Source: Azoarcus sp.
Lineage (GTDB): Bacteria > Pseudomonadota > Gammaproteobacteria > Burkholderiales > Rhodocyclaceae
Direction of reading: 5' to 3'
NCBI GenBank assembly: GCA_031285365.1
Contig: JAITWP010000290.1
Span: 1-20,966 of the forward strand
Length of the DNA: 20,966 bases
Positions 14,265 through 20,966 of this stretch are shown in pieces. The notes beneath the pieces were generated by a model. The model had not been told where the DNA came from. It did no database searches and saw only the letters and a list, made by a program, of their open reading frames with translations. Each line of letters opens with the position of its first letter. Position 1 is the first letter of the stretch. A program made the position numbers and the translations under genes.

Positions 14265-15383
14265 TCAACATGGTTTGTATTGCTCCAGCATGGGCAACCG
14301 CCAGAACGCTTCTGCCGCCGCCTCGTCGGAAAACTTCTGTTGCAGGTGCGCTTGCGCTTTTCTCGCGTAATCTTCCGTTTCACGCCACTGCGACAGACGA
14401 ACCAGTATCCGGGCCAGGGCATCGACATCTCCAAAGGGAAACAGATCACCGATCCCCTCCACCACCTCACGCCCACCGCCACAATCGCTGCATACAACAG
14501 GCAGATGCGCGGCCAATGCTTCCAGGAGCACCATACCAAACGGTTCCCTGTCGGAAGAAAGCGCGAAAACGTCGAATGCCTTGAAATAGCGCCTTCCTTC
14601 ATCGACCTGCCCAAGGAAACGGACGGATTCCCGAATACCCAGTTCTCCGGCCAGTGCCTGAAGCGTATTTTCCAGCAGCCCGCTTCCCATGATGGCAAGC
14701 AGGCTTCCCGGCGGAAGGCTGGGTAATGCCGCCGCAAAAGCGCGGATCAATGTTGGATGATCCTTGTCCGGATGCAAGCGCCCGGCATTGCCGACGATCC
14801 AACCTTGCTCAGGCAGGCCCAGCCTGGCGCGAGCGGCTTCACGCGGCAGCAGATCGGCCTGCGCGGCGGCAACATCGATACGGTTATACAGGGTCTCTAT
14901 ATGGGAGTGAGGCCATGCGGGCAGCGCGGCACGTATGCTGTCGCGTACAGCGTCAGAGATGCCCAGAAGCCGCAGGCGTTTCCTGAAAGCATTTGTATAT
15001 AACCGCCGACAAAACCGCCGATACTCATGAAAAGCGTGATTCACGCCAATGACCATCAAATCGGTGCCGAAAAGAGCGGTGTAAATGGATTGGTGGCGAT
15101 GCGCGATACAAAAGGCGAAATCCTGCGTAGCGGCGATGCGCCGGATATCCCGGATGGCCTTCAGCTTGAGATTTCTGATCTCGGAACGTTGATAGCCGAG
15201 GAAAATCACCTCGTCCGAACCCATTTTTCGCGCGGCTTCTTCATCCCGATCATCCTTTAACTGAACCGTAACCACCTTGTAAGGGGTATCCCGGAACAGG
15301 CGGGCATACTGACGCGCGCAATCCGTAAAAGGACTCTGGTAGCCGTAACAAACCTGGAGGATAGCTCTGGAGGATTTACTCAT
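14265..15383 (-). CDS. GT4-family glycosyltransferase
   Basis: This is a 372-residue GT-B fold transferase. The C-terminal donor-binding half shows GNAGRLHPDKDHPTLIRAF (R202 and K207 in the phosphate-binding positions), RFLGQVDEGR and the EX7E motif EPFGMVLLE (E280 and E288) followed by PVVCSDCGGGREVV. This is a retaining NDP-sugar transferase of the WaaG/PimA type, acting at the cytoplasmic face on a lipid-linked or LPS-core acceptor. The N-terminus (ILQVCYGYQSPFTDCARQYA) is acceptor-side and less conserved. It starts 21 bases after the CgeB-like gene, so the two share an operon. The sugar specificity cannot be read from the sequence. Confidence 0.9.
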   Translation of the reverse strand: MSKSSRAILQVCYGYQSPFTDCARQYARLFRDTPYKVVTVQLKDDRDEEAARKMGSDEVIFLGYQRSEIRNLKLKAIRDIRRIAATQDFAFCIAHRHQSIYTALFGTDLMVIGVNHAFHEYRRFCRRLYTNAFRKRLRLLGISDAVRDSIRAALPAWPHSHIETLYNRIDVAAAQADLLPREAARARLGLPEQGWIVGNAGRLHPDKDHPTLIRAFAAALPSLPPGSLLAIMGSGLLENTLQALAGELGIRESVRFLGQVDEGRRYFKAFDVFALSSDREPFGMVLLEALAAHLPVVCSDCGGGREVVEGIGDLFPFGDVDALARILVRLSQWRETEDYARKAQAHLQQKFSDEAAAEAFWRLPMLEQYKPC

Positions 15384-15404
15384 TTACAAGTCCTGTTTCA
15401 AACT

Positions 15405-16466
15405 TCATATATCGGTCATATGCGCCAGCATCTGCCTGATCCGGGTACGCCAGGTATGGCTCGCCAGAAATCTTTCGTGTCCTCGCCTCGCGATGGTCAG
15501 GCGCTCGGTCTCGTTTTCCAGGTAATAACGCACTTTGTCCGCAAGTTCCCCGGACGACCGGAAGGTTCCGATTTCTTTGCCTGGTTCAAAGAGGGCTTCG
15601 ATTTCGTCGCAGTGATCGGTGAGCAGGAAACAACCGGCAGCAACGGCCTCGAAAATACGCAGATTGACTCCCGTTTCCGCGCCATAAAAGCCGGTTCGCG
15701 TAATGTTCAGCACGATTTTCGCGCGAGCCAGCAATCGGTGCAGTCCATCTCCCCAGACAGTCTGGTCAGTAATTTTTTCCCTGAGTTCGCGCGAGATCAA
15801 CGGGTAATTGCGCTGCCACCGGTCGCCGAAAATGGTCACCCGATCCCTGATGTGTTCCAACAGAAAAACCCGCCGTAAATCGCCGCTTCCGACGAAAAGC
15901 ACGTCGATCATCTTTTCCGCTACTTCCGGTACGGAAATGGTTTGCGCGCCGAAAGGCAACCAGGTCGCAGGCAAACCTCGCGTTTCGCTGAAAAAACGGG
16001 TTGTGACCTGCGAAAAGGAGAAAATTCCGTCGTAGACGGGCAGTTCTTTTTCAATGAAAAAAATAAACTCGCGCCGCTTGTCGTAAAAATTGCAACTGTC
16101 GGTGTCATAGAAAAACAGCCTGACCTGATGTTTATCAGCCAGACGGCGCAGTTCCTGCGGATCGAAGAACCTGTAGATGAAACCGATGACCAGAATGATG
16201 TCGGGCTTCTCTGCCTCGATCAGGGTTTGCAGGTGCCCTGGGACAAGGCTGGGCAAAAAATAGAAGCTGTCTCTGTTTTGCTGCCTGTTGATGGCTTTGG
16301 CGTAGGCGGAACGGATTTTATGCAGCGCGCGCACCGGCTGTTCCAGGCAATCGAAATGCGTCGCCACATGGCCTTCGGCCAGAATGCTTTCGCTTATTTC
16401 ACGGCCAAGCGGTGCCCCGCCGATGCCGTCGAGCACCAAAAACCGGGTTGTGGGAGACGTAATCAA
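15405..16466 (-). CDS. CgeB-like glycosyltransferase, TTG start
   Basis: This is a 353-residue GT-B-type protein beginning (TTG)-ITSPTTRFLVLDGIGG. The N-terminal half has PDIILVIGFIYRF and a hydrophilic segment. The C-terminal half has MIDVLFVGSGDLRR, ETGVNLRIFEAVAAG and CFLLTDHCDEIEALFEPGKE, which is the Glyco_trans_1_2 (CgeB/spore maturation) signature. It probably transfers a sugar in the same glycan pathway as its neighbours. I chose the TTG at 16466 because an AAGGAGGG ends four bases before it and because TTG overlaps the previous stop (TTGA). An upstream ATG-type start at 16703 would overlap the previous gene by 240 bases without family-like sequence. Confidence 0.85.
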   Translation of the reverse strand: MITSPTTRFLVLDGIGGAPLGREISESILAEGHVATHFDCLEQPVRALHKIRSAYAKAINRQQNRDSFYFLPSLVPGHLQTLIEAEKPDIILVIGFIYRFFDPQELRRLADKHQVRLFFYDTDSCNFYDKRREFIFFIEKELPVYDGIFSFSQVTTRFFSETRGLPATWLPFGAQTISVPEVAEKMIDVLFVGSGDLRRVFLLEHIRDRVTIFGDRWQRNYPLISRELREKITDQTVWGDGLHRLLARAKIVLNITRTGFYGAETGVNLRIFEAVAAGCFLLTDHCDEIEALFEPGKEIGTFRSSGELADKVRYYLENETERLTIARRGHERFLASHTWRTRIRQMLAHMTDI

Positions 16467-17503
16467 TTTGCCCTCCTTTGCAAACGTTTGATCGCATCGA
16501 TGACTTGCGCCGGGCGGACAAGATATTTCCACAGAGATTCTTTCAACCAGGGCAGGGAAAATGGAGGGCAAACGACAATGCCGGGTTCCCAGTCCGGGCG
16601 CCAATGGAACAGCGGATTCCTCTTGCGATAGATCGTGACGACCGGGATGCCGAGAAATGACGCCAGATGCCCATTTCCTGAATCGTTGGCGACCACGACG
16701 CACGACTCGTAGAGATAGGCTGCGAGTTCGCCGATGTCATCGAAACGCGGAACATCGAACGCTCCGTTTGTCCTCCTCACCCAGGAGGCATGGTTTTTCG
16801 GCGCGACGACGATTTCCGGAACATACCCGAGCGCTTTCAGGCGATGGCAAAGATCAAGGAAGGACGTCGGACGCCAATTCTTCTTCTCCGGTCCGGCCGA
16901 ATCCGGACTGACGACGATCCTTTTCCGGTACCGGCGATGCAGCAAACCTTTCGGCGCAACGATGGGAGGCTTTTTGCTTACATTCTCAAGATTCATTTTA
17001 TCCCGAAGATATTGCAATGCCATTTCAACTGCGCTTTCGTCGGCGTACTCTCGAAACCGAATGGAACCGCTGCTGTTCAGCAACCCGTGGAGTTGCTGGA
17101 ACTTGTTCGAGGCAACGGAATGCCGGATTCTTTCAGTGTGGTCGAAATGCCAGTTCTCCGGCGCCTTCTGGCAGATCAGCAGCCAGTTTTCGCGCAAACG
17201 GGCAGTCGTGGATTCATCCATGCTGGCGCGAATGAAACTCGGCGGACTCACGATCGCCAGATCGTACGCCGCCAACTCCGCCTCGATTCGGTCGACGGGC
17301 GGATACGGCCTGATGTTCATATCCGGCAGCCATGCACGCATCTGGTAGGCGATGTTCCCATAACAGGTGACATCGAAGCCGTTTCGCTGGAGGTTGCTGG
17401 CGATCATCAGGTAGATCAGCCCGTCACCCAGCGAATCGAACGAAACCAGCGCTATTTTGGCCTTGACGATGGTTTCCGGTTCGGCAAAAGAAATGGGCTT
17501 CAT
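16463..17503 (-). CDS. GT9-like (heptosyltransferase-type) glycosyltransferase
   Basis: This is a 346-residue GT-B protein. The N-terminus KIALVSFDSLGDGLIYLMIA has the 'S-x-GD' glycine loop of the heptosyltransferase fold. The C-terminal half has KRIVVSPDSAGPEKKNWR and VVANDSGNGHLASFLGIPVV, matching the GT9 donor-binding motif 'DSGxxHLAxxxGxPV'. Family members add heptose or related sugars to LPS inner core from ADP-heptose. The first loop here (SLGDGLIYL) is not the usual 'SxGDVV', so the sugar may differ. It is the first gene of the glycan operon. The ATG at 17503 is 40 bases downstream of the ABC permease stop with no terminator seen, so read-through from the transporter is possible. It has no strong ribosome site. 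Confidence 0.85.
   Translation of the reverse strand: MKPISFAEPETIVKAKIALVSFDSLGDGLIYLMIASNLQRNGFDVTCYGNIAYQMRAWLPDMNIRPYPPVDRIEAELAAYDLAIVSPPSFIRASMDESTTARLRENWLLICQKAPENWHFDHTERIRHSVASNKFQQLHGLLNSSGSIRFREYADESAVEMALQYLRDKMNLENVSKKPPIVAPKGLLHRRYRKRIVVSPDSAGPEKKNWRPTSFLDLCHRLKALGYVPEIVVAPKNHASWVRRTNGAFDVPRFDDIGELAAYLYESCVVVANDSGNGHLASFLGIPVVTIYRKRNPLFHWRPDWEPGIVVCPPFSLPWLKESLWKYLVRPAQVIDAIKRLQRRAN
16464..16478 (-). promoter_or_regulatory. Ribosome site deciding the TTG start of the CgeB-like gene
   Basis: On the minus strand AAGGAGGG (16471-16478), then CAAA, then TTG (16464-16466). The TTG shares two bases with the TGA of the upstream GT9-like gene. This favours a coupled TTG start. Confidence 0.75.
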
Positions 17504-17543
17504 TGCGCGTTATCTTATCAGCGGTGCGTTGTCGTGATACACC

Positions 17544-18950
17544 CTACCGAAGCTGCCGCCGGGGATCGAACGCATCCCGTACCGCATCGGCAAACAGATT
17601 GGCCGCCAGCACCATCGTCAGCATGAAACCGAAGGCGGCGGCGAGCGACCACCATACCACCGGCTCGCGCGCCAGTTCCGCTCGCGCCGCGTTGATCATG
17701 GAACCAAAACTGATCGTGGAGGGATCGACGCCGATCCCCACGTAGGAAAGCACCGCCTCGGCCAGCACCAGGATGGAAAAATCCAGCGCAACGGAAATCA
17801 GCACGATGTGCATGACGTTGGGCAGAATATGCCGCCGCAGGATCTGCGGGGTCGACGCGCCAAAGGCCCGCGCCGCCTGCACGTAGTCGAGTTCGCGCAG
17901 CTTGAGGGTTTCGCCGCGCAGCAGGCGGCACAACCCCGTCCAACTGGTTATGCCGAGGATGGCGCACAGCGCGAGCAGGCGCGCGTCCGCTCGCTGGGCA
18001 GCCGTGTCGAACCACTGGGGGTTGGTGTCGATCATCACCTGCATCATCAGCACCGAAGCGGCTATCAGCAGTACCGAGGGGATCGAGTTGAGCACGGTGT
18101 ATAAATACTGGATGGCGTCATCGACCCATCCGCCCAGGTAGCCCGCCGCAATGCCGAGCGCCACCGCGAAAGGCAGCATGATGAGCGTGGTCAGGGTTCC
18201 GATCACCAGCCCGGTACGAATGCTTTTCAGGGAAAGGTAGAGCACATCCTGCCCGACCTTGTCCGTGCCGAGCATGTGGTAATGCGGAGCCAGCGCCACG
18301 CCAGCAGCGATAAGGAGCATTGCCAGAAAAACCACGATGAGCGCCGAACGCCAAGCCAGATCCGTGCGCCCGGCGAGAATGCGCCGCACAGCATCGGCGA
18401 CCCCGATGCCCTGGTTTCGCGCCACGCCTGCCCCGAGCACACACAGTAACGCTCCGGCCACGGCAAGGGCCAGGAACGGTGTCCAGGCCAGCCGTCGGGC
18501 AATGTCGGACAGCATGGATTCGCCTTCCTGCAAGTGACTCGCGCCATAGACGAGGCGGGGAGTGATGCGTGCCTGTCCGCCGTCGGCCCGTTCCACCGTT
18601 TCGCGCTGGAAGGATTCGCGCGCAAACGGGGCGGAGTAGGTTTTTTCCACCCGCACACGCAAGGGCGTGAGCAGCGCATCGAGCGCGCTCAGGACTTCGG
18701 ACGAATACACGGCCTGCGCCCCCTCACCCGATGGCAACTGCACGCGGTAGTGCAGGCTGTCCATGAAGCCGATGATGGCAAAAACCGAGAGGATGACTGC
18801 GGAAGCCATCGCCGCCGGTTGCCGTCCCACCCGCCGCCAAGCTTCGCGCGAGGGCGCACGTCTGCGCGCCAGGACAGCAAAAATCACCGTGCACACGATG
18901 AGCAGGAAAACGAGCAGGTCGGTGGGGAGCAATACGAACCGAAAGCCCAT
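17544..18950 (-). CDS. ABC transporter permease, DppC/OppC/YejE type (long form)
   Basis: This is a 468-residue inner-membrane permease of the dipeptide/oligopeptide/nickel importer class. The C-terminal half is canonical: MLGTDKVGQDVLY (the HxLGTDxxGRD-type motif, 226-238), several membrane segments and the EAA loop QAARAFGASTPQILRRH (358-374) that docks the ATPase. The N-terminal half is much longer than in OppC (about 300 residues). It has two spans (about 10-28 and 48-65), a soluble segment of about 85 residues (68-152) and two more spans before the core. YejE-type proteins share a similar but shorter insert. I chose ATG 18950, four bases after the upstream stop, with GGGG as a weak ribosome site. 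A GTG at 18971 would add seven residues. It pairs with the permease just upstream. Confidence 0.9.
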   Translation of the reverse strand: MGFRFVLLPTDLLVFLLIVCTVIFAVLARRRAPSREAWRRVGRQPAAMASAVILSVFAIIGFMDSLHYRVQLPSGEGAQAVYSSEVLSALDALLTPLRVRVEKTYSAPFARESFQRETVERADGGQARITPRLVYGASHLQEGESMLSDIARRLAWTPFLALAVAGALLCVLGAGVARNQGIGVADAVRRILAGRTDLAWRSALIVVFLAMLLIAAGVALAPHYHMLGTDKVGQDVLYLSLKSIRTGLVIGTLTTLIMLPFAVALGIAAGYLGGWVDDAIQYLYTVLNSIPSVLLIAASVLMMQVMIDTNPQWFDTAAQRADARLLALCAILGITSWTGLCRLLRGETLKLRELDYVQAARAFGASTPQILRRHILPNVMHIVLISVALDFSILVLAEAVLSYVGIGVDPSTISFGSMINAARAELAREPVVWWSLAAAFGFMLTMVLAANLFADAVRDAFDPRRQLR

Positions 18951-18954
18951 CGCC

Positions 18955-19932
18955 CTACCCCAGCCTGACACGCGGATCGACCAGCGTGTAGGAAAGATCG
19001 GTCAGGATCAGACCGAAGATGTAGAGCACCGACCCGATGAACACCATCGAGCGCACGATGCCGAAATCCTGGCTGCGAATGGCTTCGATGGTGTAGCTGC
19101 CCAGACCCGGTATGGCGAAAAAGGATTCCATCAGCAGGCTGCCGAGGAAGAGCGCCGGAATGACGACCACCACGCCGGTGAGGATGGGGATCATCGCGTT
19201 CTTGAGCACATGCCTGAACAGCGTCGCCAGTTCCGAAAGCCCCTTGGCGCGGGCGGTACGCACGTAATCGCGCGAGATTTCTTCAAGAAAAATCGTGCGA
19301 TACCAGCGCGTGCCCGACCCCACTCCGGCCACGACGCCGATGAGCACCGGCAGACACAGGAAACGCACCATGTCGAGCCCCTGCGCGTAACCCGAGACCG
19401 GCGCAAGCGCCCATATTTTCGAGACCAGCCATTGCCCGCCGATGATGTAGAACATGCTGGAGATGGACATCATGGTCACGCAGAGCGTCACCCCCCAGAA
19501 ATCGAGCGCAGTGGCCCGGAAGAACACCAGCAGCAGGGCAAGCGTGATTGCGGCAAACAGACTCAGCACGAACGTCGGCAGGGCGACAGCGAACGAGGGA
19601 GCCATGCGTCCGCGAATTTCCAGCGCGATGTCGTGACCGTCGTTGGCCTGCCCGAATTCAAAGGCAAACATGCGTAGCGACTTGTCGACGAAGAGGGTAT
19701 CGGTCAGTTTTTCCACCCCTTCACGCGCCGGGTTGTAGAACATCGGCTTGTCGTAACCGCGCTCGGTCTTCCAGCGTTGGATGGATTCCTCGCTGGCGTA
19801 TTTCGGCCCAAGCTGCATCCGGGCGATGTCATCGGGCGTGTTGATGCCGAAAAAGAGAATGAAGGTAAAAAGATTCACCCCGAGAAGGATGGGCCCCGCG
19901 TAAAGCAGCCGCCGTACGATGTATGCCAGCAT
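18955..19932 (-). CDS. ABC transporter permease, DppB/OppB/YejB type
   Basis: This is a 325-residue permease, near the family's usual length. It opens with MLAYIVRRLLYAGPILLGV and has a long periplasmic loop (about 32-110). Five further spans surround the EAA motif YVRTARAKGLSELATLFRH (223-241), which contacts the ATPase. It then has PALFLGSLLMESFFAIPGLG, a classic DppB/OppB segment, and closes with YTLVDPRVRLG. It forms the translocation pore together with the downstream DppC-type permease. The start ATG (19930-19932) overlaps the stop of the substrate-binding gene by one base. The ATP-binding subunit is not in the window on either side. Confidence 0.93.
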   Translation of the reverse strand: MLAYIVRRLLYAGPILLGVNLFTFILFFGINTPDDIARMQLGPKYASEESIQRWKTERGYDKPMFYNPAREGVEKLTDTLFVDKSLRMFAFEFGQANDGHDIALEIRGRMAPSFAVALPTFVLSLFAAITLALLLVFFRATALDFWGVTLCVTMMSISSMFYIIGGQWLVSKIWALAPVSGYAQGLDMVRFLCLPVLIGVVAGVGSGTRWYRTIFLEEISRDYVRTARAKGLSELATLFRHVLKNAMIPILTGVVVVIPALFLGSLLMESFFAIPGLGSYTIEAIRSQDFGIVRSMVFIGSVLYIFGLILTDLSYTLVDPRVRLG

Positions 19933-20966
19933 CAGGCCGAGCCTCCCTCATCCGGCGCCTCGCCCGGTTTCCGGGTCGAAGGCCGCTCCGCACGCGCGAT
20001 AGCCCGTTCACGTCGCCGCCAGGAAAGCATTGCGGGCGCGGCCAGCGCCGCCAGCAGCAAAGCCATTGCAACCAGCGGCCAGCGCGTGGGCTGGTTCCAG
20101 TCCGCGCGCGCCGCTTCCCGCGCGTTCACGTCGACCCTCTGATACTTGAGTCCGTTCCGCACGATGTCGCCGGGTTTGCGGTTCTTCAGCCAGCCGTGTT
20201 GGAGCGAATACGCTTTCGGGTGGAACCAGAACACCCAGGGCGCGTCGTGCCGCAGAATTTCCACCATCCGGTCGATGACGGCCTGCCGTGCGGGGCCATC
20301 CGGCATCACTTTCATGCGGTCGAACAGCCGGTCGTATTCGGCGTTGACGTAATTGACCGAGTTGTTGCCCTGCCCGCCAGCCTTGCCTTGCGGGCCGTAG
20401 AGCAGGAACAGCAGGTTTTCCGGGTCGGGATAATCGGCGTTCCAGCCCAGAAGGAATATCTGGGTGTTGCCCTGAATGAGTTTGTCCTGGAAGCGGTTCC
20501 AGTCTGTCGCCCGCACCACGAACTGCACCCCGAGCGCGCGGAACTGTTTTGCCAGCCAGTCGACCCGGGATTTGTCGCCCATTCCCGAGTCGGTGGTATC
20601 AAAATTGAGGGTGAGCGGCGCGCCCGTGCGGGCATCACGTCCATTCGGCCAACCCGCCAGAGCCAGCAGCCTTTTCGCCTCGCTGATTCCGCGCCGCTGC
20701 GCCTTGCCGTCGCGCCATTCGTATACGACGGAGTTGATTCCGGCTTCCCCTTCGTGTGCGCCGAAAATTCCCGGCGGGATCGGCTGCATCGCCGGGATGC
20801 CGCGCCCATTGAGGAAAATCGAAATAAATTCTTCCGTATCGAGCGCGACCGAGACGGCCTGCCGCAACAACCGCGCGCGTTCCCGTCCGGCGGCATCCTT
20901 CCCCTCGCTTCCCACCAGTGGGTCGCGCCAGTTGAAGCCAAAGTAGAACGTCGACGAGCCCACGGA
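19932..20966 (-). CDS. ABC substrate-binding protein, SBP_bac_5 family, C-terminally anchored (partial)
   Basis: This is the C-terminal 344 residues or so of a peptide/nickel-type solute-binding protein. The frame is open at the window edge, so signal peptide and lobe I are missing. Visible family landmarks include LLRQAVSVALDTEEFISIF, SEAKRLLALAGWPNG, FQDKLIQGNTQIFLLGWNADYPDPENLL and an APWVFWFHPKAY segment near the end. Unusually, a hydrophobic stretch (WPLVAMALLLAALAAPAML) followed by a basic cytoplasmic-looking tail (SWRRRERAIARAERP) closes the protein. It is therefore probably tethered to the inner membrane instead of free in the periplasm. The stop overlaps the next ATG (TGATG). The substrate is probably a small peptide, but this cannot be read from the fragment. 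Confidence 0.9.
   Translation of the reverse strand, partial: SVGSSTFYFGFNWRDPLVGSEGKDAAGRERARLLRQAVSVALDTEEFISIFLNGRGIPAMQPIPPGIFGAHEGEAGINSVVYEWRDGKAQRRGISEAKRLLALAGWPNGRDARTGAPLTLNFDTTDSGMGDKSRVDWLAKQFRALGVQFVVRATDWNRFQDKLIQGNTQIFLLGWNADYPDPENLLFLLYGPQGKAGGQGNNSVNYVNAEYDRLFDRMKVMPDGPARQAVIDRMVEILRHDAPWVFWFHPKAYSLQHGWLKNRKPGDIVRNGLKYQRVDVNAREAARADWNQPTRWPLVAMALLLAALAAPAMLSWRRRERAIARAERPSTRKPGEAPDEGGSA

Noticed and set aside
14183..14737. Upstream extension of the membrane transferase frame to 14737
   Set aside because: It overlaps the GT4 gene and translates to shadow-like sequence. The hydrophobic N-terminal span begins soon after ATG 14182.
16467..16703. Upstream extension of the CgeB-like frame to 16703
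   Set aside because: It overlaps the GT9-like gene by 240 bases without family-like residues. A strong ribosome site points to TTG 16466 instead.

Overview
The window reads as chromosomal DNA of a GC-rich Gram-negative bacterium, most likely a betaproteobacterium (Rhodocyclales or Nitrosomonadales type). This is an inference from the family mix: an MSHA/T2SS-like pilus cluster with 'FTL(I/V)E' prepilins, a Kbp-type BON-LysM protein, a tRNA-Leu(UAA) with encoded CCA, a dipeptide-type ABC transporter and LPS-type glycosyltransferases. There are no rRNA genes, CRISPR arrays, insertion sequences or phage genes.

Region 1 (1-7207, + strand) is one tightly packed operon for a type IV filament (type IV pilus or type II secretion family). 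It encodes an assembly ATPase (5' end outside the window), a GspF/PilC platform protein, a bitopic PilM/PilN-like (GspL-like) protein, a PilO-like protein, a small exported PilP/GspC-like protein, a large pseudopilin without the classical prepilin signature, a classical minor pilin and a probable major pilin with the strongest Shine-Dalgarno of the operon. Most junctions are ATGA or similar stop/start overlaps. The ATPase would power insertion of pilins into a filament at the platform protein. The PilM/N-O-P-like proteins would form the inner-membrane alignment complex. Secretin and prepilin peptidase are not in the window.

Region 2 (7208-7906, + strand) is an AT-richer patch with an inverted repeat and a BrnT/BrnA type II toxin-antitoxin pair, tail to tail with the next gene.

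Region 3 (7893-10485, - strand) holds a secreted protein with two fibronectin-III-like domains around a gingipain (C25)-like fold that seems to lack the nucleophilic cysteine, then a kbp-like BON-LysM gene with a strong terminator, then tRNA-Leu(UAA). Region 4 (10647-11654, + strand) is an orphan, divergent DnaJ-like protein with four zinc-binding CxxCxGxG motifs but no Gly/Phe linker, preceded by a perfect 16-bp dyad.

Region 5 (11643-17503, - strand) is a surface-glycan operon: GT9-like, CgeB-like, GT4, a polytopic GT-C-like membrane protein and a lower-GC DUF6625-like putative transferase. Together they look like an LPS-core, O-antigen or other glycan branch. Region 6 (17544-20966, - strand) is a peptide/nickel-type ABC transporter: a substrate-binding protein with a C-terminal membrane anchor (N-terminus outside the window) and two permeases, the second unusually long. 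Its ATPase is not in the window.
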